DNA from: Anaeramoeba ignava
Taxonomy: Eukaryota > Metamonada > Anaeramoebidae
Direction of reading: 5' to 3'
Assembly: GCA_028826165.1 (NCBI GenBank)
Contig: JAPDFW010000034.1
Span: forward strand, 1 to 61,133
Length of the DNA: 61,133 nt
The position numbers and the translations under genes are program-made. Below the pieces are notes generated by a model. That model was not told where the DNA came from. It did not search any database and worked only from the letters and a program-made list of their open reading frames with translations. Below are positions 36,399 to 48,124 of the stretch, in pieces (position 1 is the stretch's first letter; each line of letters starts with the position of its first letter).

Positions 36399-38399
36399 CT
36401 ATTTTTGATTAATCAATTTATCAATTCTCATTAATTCTCCAACAACAATCAAAATCATTTTGGATTTCACTTCAACAATATCTTCAGGTAAAGCGAAAAT
36501 GGAGGCGCCAATCTTTCTGCAAAGCGAAATGGCATAAAGAGCATTATTCATACATTCTTCATCAGAATTTCCGCTTTGAATAAAATTATAATTGATTGCT
36601 TTTGGAGAAATTGAATAAACTAAATCAATCAAAAAAATTCCGTTTTGAAGCGAGCGATCTTTGAAGTTGGGAATGGAGGATTGCTTCCCAGCCGATTCAA
36701 TCTTAGTATTTGCCCAAGTGACGATATCCTTGTCAGTTATTCTTCCAGATTGAATAACATTGAGTTTTGTGAGGATTGTTTTGATATGATATTCCATTGC
36801 TTGCCAAACAAACCCGAGAATCAAAGTTTTGTTTCCTTCTTGGATATTTTCACCCGAGATGTTGATTAAATGCAAATGGAGTGATTTCCCCAATTCAATA
36901 ACATAATTGCAATTCTCCAATTTTTTGAAAACATCATTTGGAACCAAGTTGACTTTTTTCCAGTTGACGAGATTAGGCTCAATTTTATCAATCACCTTCA
37001 AAATCACCAAACCGTCGCGTAAATCCTTGGAAAGATCATAAACCTTCGGCTGGATTCCCATGCTGTTGATCCATATTCTCAGCGCCCGTTCTTCTCTTGT
37101 TCCTGCTCGATCGTGATCGTCAAACACGATTTTTTGTGCTTGTTCTTTCGAGATTGAAATTCCAGAACGAGTGTGGAACAAAAGCGCAAGAAAAGCTGCG
37201 TTTAATTGGTCGTATTTTCCCGACATTATTGTTTGCGCTGAGATGAATTGTTTGCAATCCAAATTTGACGCGAATTTTTCAATCATTTTCGCTTGAATAT
37301 CGGGATCTGTTTCCTTTGCAAATTCCGCAAGAGGACACAATTGAGGGCTTAATTGGTTCATCAACGTTGCAAACACGATTGGTTGCTGGAGATCCTCGGA
37401 AAAATTCTGGATAATCCTTTTCTCGCCAGCCCTGTGAATGTGGTAGTTAATCCATTTCAAAAGAATATTTTCTGGCGGAATTTTATTGATTTCATCGATT
37501 AATTCTTGTGATAATCCCTTCTTGTTGTTTTCGTCAAATAAAACCACAATTTCTGGGTGTTTGATGATTTTCAAATTCGAAAATAACCCAAGTTTGATAA
37601 TCTCCCAAGTTAGTTGCAATATCGAAGATTCATCTCCATTCAGCAATGATTGCGGTTCAATTTCCGAAACATTGCATCCAATCCATTTTGCCGAATTAAG
37701 GCATAAGTTGTGATTTTCAAGTGAGGATTCCTCGTTGATTTCATAGTTGATTGCTCTGTTGTCAATTGTTAAAGGAAAACTATCGTTGATTAACTTGCAA
37801 AGCAAAACTCCATTCCTCGCTGCTTCTAAAAGATCCGCGGATTTTGTTCCGATTGGCAGAATATTGATTAAATCCCGATCGTATTTTAATCTCAAATTTA
37901 TATATCCAACCAATTCCTTCTCAAGTAAATCAACACTTCTTTTTGATTCAATTTTCCCCTTCAAATTTTCAATAGTCTCTTTTAACTTCGCATTCTCTTC
38001 TTCAATTTCTTCCCCTTTTTCTTTGTCTGTTGCAATTATTTCTGTTGAAAATTCAAGTTTTTCTTTTAATATCTTGTTTTCTTCTTCAAGATTCTGTATT
38101 TTTTGGTTCAAATCCTCAATTTTCTTCGCATATTCCTTGTTCAGAGAAGACATTGTTTCCTGAAAATCTAATTTTTCTTTTTCATTTTCTAAATTCAAAA
38201 AAAAAAAAGATGAGCACAAATTAATATTTTGATGTTTCCATTGTTTGAAATTTTTTGGATCAAGAGTACTTTTTTCATCTTCGAGTTGTGATATTTTTTT
38301 GATCAACTCTTCTTCTCTTCTTTTCCCGTTTTCAATTTGCTTTTTTAAAGATTCGTAATTGATTTTGTTTAAATTATCGACAACCTTTTCTTCCTTCAT
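36399..38399 (-). CDS. Fimbrin/plastin-type actin bundler, four CH domains, coiled-coil N-terminus
   Basis: About 639 residues after removing a probable in-frame 81-bp intron (38189-38269; GTACTC...TTTAG) that interrupts the coiled coil. The first 150 residues are coiled coil in place of the EF-hands of animal plastins. Four calponin-homology domains follow: about 130-250 (LLEAARNGVLLCKLINDSFP), 285-400 (ILLKWINYHIHRAGEKRIIQ, QLSPQLCPL), 410-520 (RALRIWINSMG, LRDGLVILKVIDKIEP) and 530-635 (WANTKIESAGK, NGIFLIDLVYSISP). The order and the linker EINKIPPENILLKW are those of fimbrin, which cross-links parallel actin filaments. G+C is clearly higher than in neighbours, as often in strongly expressed genes. 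Start ATG 38399; TCATTTTTT lies 89 bp upstream. Confidence 0.9.
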   Translation of the reverse strand: MKEEKVVDNLNKINYESLKKQIENGKRREEELIKKISQLEDEKSTLDPKNFKQWKHQNINLCSSFFFLNLENEKEKLDFQETMSSLNKEYAKKIEDLNQKIQNLEEENKILKEKLEFSTEIIATDKEKGEEIEEENAKLKETIENLKGKIESKRSVDLLEKELVGYINLRLKYDRDLINILPIGTKSADLLEAARNGVLLCKLINDSFPLTIDNRAINYEINEESSLENHNLCLNSAKWIGCNVSEIEPQSLLNGDESSILQLTWEIIKLGLFSNLKIIKHPEIVVLFDENNKKGLSQELIDEINKIPPENILLKWINYHIHRAGEKRIIQNFSEDLQQPIVFATLMNQLSPQLCPLAEFAKETDPDIQAKMIEKFASNLDCKQFISAQTIMSGKYDQLNAAFLALLFHTRSGISISKEQAQKIVFDDHDRAGTREERALRIWINSMGIQPKVYDLSKDLRDGLVILKVIDKIEPNLVNWKKVNLVPNDVFKKLENCNYVIELGKSLHLHLINISGENIQEGNKTLILGFVWQAMEYHIKTILTKLNVIQSGRITDKDIVTWANTKIESAGKQSSIPNFKDRSLQNGIFLIDLVYSISPKAINYNFIQSGNSDEECMNNALYAISLCRKIGASIFALPEDIVEVKSKMILIVVGELMRIDKLINQK

Positions 38400-38535
38400 A
38401 CAAAATTTACGGGAAAAAAGTTGATAATTTATATTTTTTGGAACTAATTCATTTGTTTTTTGTTGATTTTTCTAAGTTGTTAAAAAATGATATAAAATCA
38501 AACGATTAAATTTTGAGAATATATTTAGAAAATAT

Positions 38536-38859
38536 TTAAAAAATATTTAAATTGAAATCAACTTTTTCAAGTGGGCAATCTATCAAGGAATATAAAAAAC
38601 TACTAAATCCAAATCCAATTCCTTGAAGAGCTGCTTCTTTAGTTGTGGATTTAATTACTGACAATAATCTTTGTTTTGGTGATTGCTGTTGATGATCAGC
38701 AAAAGTTAAAATCAAACCAAAAATTCCTCCACAAAAAGTGCCTAATTTAAAACCAGAAATACCATTTTCTAATGCTTTCAAAAAACAATTTTCTTCATCT
38801 TCTATTTGGGATTTTTTTTTTGAATTTTTTCCTAATAGAAAAGGGTTTAAATTTTGCAT
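38536..38859 (-). CDS. Small glycine-rich membrane protein, perhaps Tim17/22/23-like
   Basis: I start at ATG 38859 (107 residues); the longer frame has only TTG. Three TTTTTCATTTTT repeats lie 31-45 bp upstream. After a polar N-terminus come two hydrophobic glycine-spaced segments, GISGFKLGTFCGGIFGLILT and EAALQGIGFGFSSFLYSLID, separated by a basic loop. This GxxxG pattern recalls the Tim17/Tim22/Tim23 group of mitochondrial inner-membrane and related organellar proteins, but the protein is short and no diagnostic motif is certain. Located between two larger genes on the same strand, 101 bp from the next. Confidence 0.55.
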   Translation of the reverse strand: MQNLNPFLLGKNSKKKSQIEDEENCFLKALENGISGFKLGTFCGGIFGLILTFADHQQQSPKQRLLSVIKSTTKEAALQGIGFGFSSFLYSLIDCPLEKVDFNLNIF

Positions 38860-38889
38860 TAAAATTTTAAAATTCAAAAAAAGAAAAAA

Positions 38890-38911
38890 TGAAAAATGAA
38901 AAATGAAAAAT
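38890..38911 (-). promoter_or_regulatory. Three TTTTTCATTTTT repeats upstream of the small membrane protein
   Basis: On the minus strand TCATTTTT occurs three times at 7-bp steps, 31, 38 and 45 bp before the ATG at 38859. Initiator-like; inferred. Confidence 0.4.
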
Positions 38912-38978
38912 TTTTTTTAATCAAATTTCTTTTTTTGAATTGAATTTGATTTGATTTGATTTTTTTTTTTGAAGTTTT

Positions 38979-41900
38979 TTAGATGAAATAAGTCTCGAGT
39001 TCTTCAACTTTCCATGAATTATTAGAACCAGCTAAATATCTTTTGGACTGAATTGTTTGGTTAGTCATTCCTTTTGGGTGATTATAACTAACACCGAAAT
39101 TTGTTGATTCAGGTTGTAAATCCGATTTCAAACATAAATCAAATCCGGATCCAAAACAAGGACCAAAATTCTCATCACTATAATAAATGGCATTTTTTTG
39201 ATGTTCTTTTCTGATTGGAAATAATTGTGGTTTTCGATCATTTATATCGTTTTTTAAAGAAAAAAGAAATGCTTTTGAATCTTCTGTAAATTTCAAACAG
39301 CTAGATTTCTGCCATCCAACTGAAGTAAAACCTCCAAAAATGAAATCCTCTGTTGTTTTGATAATAACTAATGTTTTTCCTTTCCCATCAACCGCTTTGT
39401 GCCAATTTTGAGAAGAAAACCCATCTTTTATTGCTGAATATCCTTTTTTCATTTTCATAAAAAACTCATCATCATTGATCCATTTTTTTAATTTTTTGGT
39501 GTACTTCGTTTTATTCATGATAATCAAGGATTGATCGAACACTTCATTCCATTCCCTGGCTTTTTTTTCTGTTGATTTCAACTCCAAAAGTGTTAGTAAT
39601 TTCTGAATTGCTTTATTTTTTTGATTGATTTCTTTTTCCGTTTTTCGGAGTTCTTGTTCTCTTTTGACAATATATTCTGAATATGACATTGCTTGCTTCT
39701 GCTCGATAATTTTCTGTTGATAAATTTTCTTTAATTCTTGGATATCTTCACTTTTTTCCAGATCCATTATACTTTGAGATAAAGCCCCGTTTCGCACGAT
39801 TTTATTGATCAAGTTATGATTTCGATCTTTCATTTGAGAAATTTTACTCATTTTTTGGATGATTAATTGGTCTTCCTTATTCATGTTTTTTTGATCTTTC
39901 TCTTTCTCTTTCTCTTGGTTGCTAGTTTGCACATTTTCACCCTCATTTTGGTGAACCACATCTTCAAAGGCATTAATCAAATCTGGATCAACTTCAAAAG
40001 CTCTTTGGAAGGATTGAATTGCTCGGTCATCATTTTTCTTTGCATAAGCAATCCCTTGTTTTAAGCACCAAATTGCACTATTTTTTGGGTTGTGCAGAGC
40101 TTCATCAACTAAAATGAGCAAGGCATAAACTTCTGGTGTTTGTATTGATTTGTGATTTTGGTTTTGAAGATTCACTAAAATATCTTTTGCTTTTTTTGGA
40201 TCGCTTCGTGAATAAATTTCTGCAAGGGTAGTATCTGTTTCTAAAATTTTCGCAACAAAGTTTCTGGATTTGTACACTTTTTTCAAAAAGGATAAAATTT
40301 TTTCTTTCATTTGATCTTCTTCTGTATTTCCCAGTGATTTACATAAAATATCTTCTCCTTTTTCATAATCTTTCAACTCACACAAAATTTTCCCTTTCAA
40401 ATATTGTTTTTTGGCAAGTTCTTCTTTATCCTTCAATTGATTTTGCAAAAGATAAATGGCTTCATCAATCACAGAAAAAAACAACTCTTTATTCATGCTT
40501 TCCATTTTTTGGGGTTTTAACGAAAGAGCAAATTTCAGAATTAAGTAAGCAGAATCAGGATCACTTTCTTTAATTTCATGATAAAACTTGAGGCAGGCTT
40601 CAATTTTTGTTTTTTTCCACTCATTGATTGCATCCTTCAACCCCAAATTGTCAACCACATCTTTTCTAGTAAAGCGTATTCCTATCCCATAAATTTGAGG
40701 ATTTTTAGGGTTGAACTTGAGAATTCGTTCGATATCTTTCCTTTCATATGAGTTTTCTTTTATTGAGACAGGATCATGGAGTATTCCTTGGTCAGTTAAC
40801 CGGTTTTTCAAATGATCAGGAATCTGGAATAATTTCTCCATATGCCTCTTTTTTTTTTCTTTCTCATAACTCCTTTTCACAATTCCTATTGAATTTGTCA
40901 AAGTTTCTCCAAATTCTTGATTGAATAAACTTAGGATTGCTCCTAAAAATTGGAGAACAAAATTCCCTTCTTTTTTACAATAATTTCGGAATTCTTGGAA
41001 ATCAATATCCTTTTTCTCTTTTTTGGAAAATTCGAACAACTGCTCAATATCTGATTTGAGATCCAGTTTTTCTTCCAAATTCTTGATTTGATCATAAAAT
41101 TTCTGTTTTTCTTCTTCATTCATTTTAGAAATCAAATTATGAATAGATCCATGACTTTTTTTGATTTCTAAACAGATTAACAAGAGTTTCAGATTTCCAA
41201 AAACTTGCTCTAACTCATATTGATCTAATCTCTTGTCATGATTCCTAAACAAAATGTGAAAAGGATTTTCCAAACGTTAAAAAAAAATCAATTAAACATA
41301 TATTCTTTCTTTTACTTACAAATCCCAAGCTTGAAAAAGACTTGACAGTTGTTCCTCTTGATTTGACTTCAGAAATTCAAAAGATTTCCTTAATATTTCG
41401 ACAATTCCTCCACTGATATTTTGGTCTCTAATGAAATTTTCAAGAAAAAAAAAAGAGGAAATGAGAAGAATAATTCGACAAAAATGAAATTTTTTTGATA
41501 AATTTTACATTTTCAAAATATCACAAAAAATTTTCGCACTTCTTGGTTCTAATCCAAATAATGTTTCAACAAATTCCAAATTTTTGGCATGCTCTAAAGG
41601 ATTTGAATTTTCATTTTGTGGAATCTTTTCTTTATTCAATGAGATTTCTTTAACTTCAACGGAAATTTTTTTAAGTAGTTCTTGAATGTTATCTTGGTTG
41701 TGTATTTGATCATTCCGCATTTTTTCAAATTCGACATTCAATTTATCCAGCTTTTCTTGAGCCATTCCCATTAGTTCTAAATTCAAATCTCCAACATAAC
41801 TACTAAGTTGGTTATCAAATTTTTCGAATTCTTTTTTTGTTGAACTAAAAAACTTCGAAAATGCATTTTTTTTTTCGTAATTCTCAACAACTGACTTAAT

Positions 41901-42184
41901 TTTTTCCACTGTTTTAAGAACATTTCTTAAAGTTGCAATGTGGGATTTCTCGTCATTAAATTGTTTGATTTCTTTTTTTTTTTTTTGGAAGAATTTTTAA
42001 TTGAATTTGCTTTTTTCTTTAAAAAAAATTTTTTTTTGGATTTTTTACTTTCTAAAGGTTTTTCAAGTGCTTCTATTCTTTCAATTAATCTTTTCGCTTC
42101 TACTTTCGTTTCTTTATATTCATCGAATTTATTTTTAATCCAACAACCAATTTCAAATATTTTTTCAATAATTTCAAGAGCCAT
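38979..42184 (-). CDS. MLKL/HeLo-type four-helix domain, EF-hand, U-box, TPR-like, coiled coil, TLDc protein
   Basis: Exons 42184-41509, 41427-41320 and 41244-38979 (introns 81 and 75 bp, GTAAAA...TTAG and GTAAGT...TTTAG) give about 1016 residues, with one missing A assumed in a poly-A run near 41980. Residues 1-150 resemble the MLKL/HeLo N-terminal bundle: EIIEKIFEIGCWIKNKFDEY, KRLIERIEALEKPLE, then after a Lys-rich loop LRNVLKTVEKIKSVVENYEK and FDNQLSSYVGDLNLELM. Splicing exons 2 and 3 creates a canonical EF-hand loop, DLNHDKRLDQYE (about 260). A U-box follows at 402-474 (GILHDPVSIKENSYERKDIE, GLKDAINEW), then TPR-like helices, a coiled coil, and a TLDc domain at 847-1016 ending ELETYFI. 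Known roles: HeLo/MLKL bundles attack or bind membranes in regulated cell death, U-boxes are ubiquitin ligases, TLDc is linked to stress. The combination suggests a calcium-responsive ubiquitin ligase with a death- or membrane-acting head; this is inference. Confidence 0.75.
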
Positions 42185-42670
42185 AAAATTTGCTAAAAGA
42201 AAAATGAAAAAAAAAAAGAATTTGAATAAAAAATAAGAAAAGAATCAACTCTTTTTTTTTGGAAATTAAAAATTAATTACAAAAATAAAAAAGCAAAAAA
42301 TTGTTTTTTTTTCTTTTGTTTTTTCAGTTAAATGATCAAATTTTTATTTTCCAAAACTTCAAAAAAATCCTTTCCTTTCAACAAAACTAACATTTTCCTT
42401 TAATTCATCTTCTGGATCAAAGAATCAAATTTTTGCTTTTTTTTTATTTAAAAAAAGAAGAAAAATGGAAAAAAAAAAAAATTTCTTTTGAAATAAATTT
42501 CTCCATTAAAAAAATCAATATTTAATTCATAAAAACTCAAATTTGAATATAAATAGCTTTTTATAAAATAATTTTTAATTTAATTTAATTAACGAAAACA
42601 AAATTTCAATAAAAATTTATTATTAAAAAATTTTTTCATTTTTTTCTTTTTTCCTTTTTAAAACTATAAA
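42185..42670. promoter_or_regulatory. Divergent intergenic region between the U-box/TLDc gene and the kinase array
   Basis: 486 bp with no gene. Both ends carry the initiator-like motif: TTTTTCATTTT on the minus strand 21 bp before ATG 42184 and TTTTTTCATTTTTTTC 33 bp before ATG 42671. The segment from about 42415 is repeated before the second kinase gene at about 44370. Confidence 0.45.
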
Positions 42671-44348
42671 ATGCAAAACGAAATCAAAAATCAATTTCCT
42701 TCAGGAAATAATTTTAAAGCAAAAAGAAAAATTGGAAAAGGTTCTTATGGAACAGTTTATTTAGGAAAAACTTTAAAAACAAAAGAAATTTGTGCAATTA
42801 AAAAAATTGATATCCAAAAAAATTTCAATCAAAAACAAATTATCAGAGAAATTCAAATTATGAAAAAAGTTAAACATGAAAATTGTGTTAATTTATTTTT
42901 TATTGAACCAGAAAATTATCAAAAAGTAATTCAATAAAAAAAAATATCAAAAATTTCCAAATTATAATTTAAAATTTAAAATTTAAAAAGTCTGATTTAA
43001 TTTATGTTGTTATGCAATATTGTAATATGAATGATTTAAATCATTATATCCAATCAAAAAACAAAAGAATTTCTATTGAAGAAATGAAAGAAATATTTAG
43101 GCAAATTCGTATAATTTTCTTTTTTATAATTTAAAATTTAAATTAAAATATAAATTAAAATTTAAATTAGTTCAAGGATTGAAATATTTATACCAAAAAC
43201 AAATTGTTCATCGTGATTTAAAACCTGAAAATATTCTTCTTCAAAAAAATGAAGATTCAAAATTTGGATATTCAATTAAATTAGCTGATTTTGGATTTGC
43301 AAGAAAAATTCCAAAAGATGATTTAGGAAAACTTCAGAAAATGCAATCCTTTGCTGGAAGCCCTTTATATATTGCTCCAGAAGTTTGGATTATTATTTTA
43401 AAAAACTAAAATATTTATTTAAATGCAAATTATTTCAAAAAATAGATTTTATTTGGTGAATCTTATACTTCAAAAGTTGATTTATGGAGTTTAGGTGCAA
43501 TTTTATATGAAATTATTACAGGAAGTATACCTTTTCAAGCAGAAAATATAAACGATTTAAAACTTATTTATAAAAATACGACAAAAAAATCACTTCCAAA
43601 AAAAGTTTTAGTAAATAAATTGAAAATATATTATTTCAAATTAATTAATTAATTAATTAATTGATTTATTTATTTAATCCAAAAAAAAAGAATGTTGTTC
43701 CAAAAGAATGTAATGATTTAGTTGAAAAATTATTAACTGTTGATCCTGAATTAAGGATTTCAAGACAAGATTTACATAATCATCCTTTTATTTTTGAAAA
43801 ATTAGTAAACTATTTAAATTCCAAAAAAATTATTCAACAAATTTAAAAAAAAAATTCATTTTAATAAATAGAAAGAATCAGTGGAAAAATCACAAAGTTT
43901 ATTAGATTTAGAAAAGGGAATAATTGGAATTACAAAAGAAGATTTTGAAAGCAAAAGAAAATGATAAACTTTCATTTAAAAAGGAGAAGTAATTGAAATT
44001 ATTAAAATTAAAAAAGATAAAGAAATTTGTGAAGGAATATTGAAAGAAGAAAAAGGAATTATTGAATTAAAATCAATTGATTTATATCAGAAAATTGAAA
44101 ATATTTTTTCAATAATTGAATCAAATAATAAAATTAAAAAATTTCAAAAAAGAATTATTGGAATTACTAAATATAGATATCAAGCAAATCAATTTTCATT
44201 ACCAAAAGGAGAATTAGTTGAAATTACACTTATAAATGGAGAGAGTAGTTCTTGTGAAATTCAATTTGAAAATCAAAAAGATGAAATTCCTCTTTCATTT
44301 TTGGATTTTTATGAACAAATTGGAGGAAATAATGGAAATCAAAAATAA
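42671..44348 (+). CDS. ULK/ATG1-like kinase with two SH3-like domains (array copy 1)
   Basis: Six exons: 42671-42925, 42991-43108, 43171-43382, 43446-43610, 43691-43804 and 43872-44348. All kinase landmarks are present: [14 protein letters not shown] lysine, [26 protein letters not shown] and DLWSLG, most like the ATG1/ULK group. The last exon encodes two SH3-like domains (IIGITKEDF...; [20 protein letters not shown]). An extra A near 43955 gives TGA at 43962 and a missing A near 43980 restores frame, so either two assembly errors or inactivation. Against copy 2, the third SH3 and the 3' hexamer array are deleted (join near 44345, GGAAATCAAAA to AAAAGAGATC). Upstream 250 bp and the gene repeat in copy 2 with a 1.97 kb step. 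ULK kinases start autophagy; the SH3 tail is not part of the standard family. Confidence 0.8.
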
Positions 44349-44594
44349 ATTAGAAAAAAGAAAAGAGATCATTTTTTGAATCAAATTTTTGCTTTTTTTT
44401 TATTTAAAAAAAGAAGAAAAATGGAAAAAAAAAATTATTTCTTTTGAAATAAATTTCTCCATTAAAAAAATCAATATTTAATTCATAAAAACTCAAATTT
44501 GAATATAAATAGCTTTTTATAAAATAATTTTTAATTTAATTTAATTAACGAAAACAAAATTTCAATAAAAATTTTATTATTAAAAAATTTTTTC

Positions 44595-44619
44595 ATTTTT
44601 TTCTTTTTTTCATTTTTCC
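44595..44619 (+). promoter_or_regulatory. TCATTTTT motifs before kinase copy 2
   Basis: TTTTTTCATTTTTTTC and TTTTTCATTTTTCC place A at 44595 and 44612, 49 and 32 bp before ATG 44644; the first is also present before copy 1. Inferred initiator. Confidence 0.4.
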
Positions 44620-44643
44620 TTTTTAAAATTTTAAAATTATAAA

Positions 44644-47644
<3,001 letters not shown>

Positions 47645-48005
47645 AAATCAAAATTAAAAATTAAAATTCAAATCAAATTCAAATCAAATTTAAAATTAAA
47701 ATCAAAATTCAAATTCAAAATCAAATTCAAATTTAAAATCAAAATCTAAATTAAATTTAAAATCAAAATAAAAATCAAAATTAAAATTAAAATCAAAATT
47801 AAAATCAAAATCAAAATCAAAATCAAAATTAAATTCAAAATCAAAATCAAAATCAAAATCAAAATCAAAATTCAAATCAAAATCTAAATTAAATTTAAAA
47901 TTAAAATCAAAATCAAAATTAAAATTAAATTTAAAATCAAAATCAAAATTAAAATTAAAATTAAAATTAAAATTAAAATTAAAATCAAATTCAAATCTAA
48001 ATTTA
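47645..48005. repeat. AAATCA/AAATTA hexamer array after kinase copy 2
   Basis: Imperfect AAATCA, AAATTC and AAATTA hexamers directly after the stop, ending at AAAAGAAAAGAGATCATTTTTT, a sequence also found directly after copy 1 (44357-44376). Confidence 0.8.
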
Positions 48006-48124
48006 AAAGAAAAGAGATCATTTTTTCCACTTTTTTTTAACCAATTTTTTTTTGCTTTTTTTTTTTCATTTTTTTTTTCTTAATTTTCTTTTTTTCTAAA
48101 TAAAAAAATAACGTAAAAAAAAAA

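Noticed and set aside
36645-38224. Several + strand frames of 64-138 codons
   Set aside because: They overlap the conserved CH-domain gene on the minus strand and have no motif.
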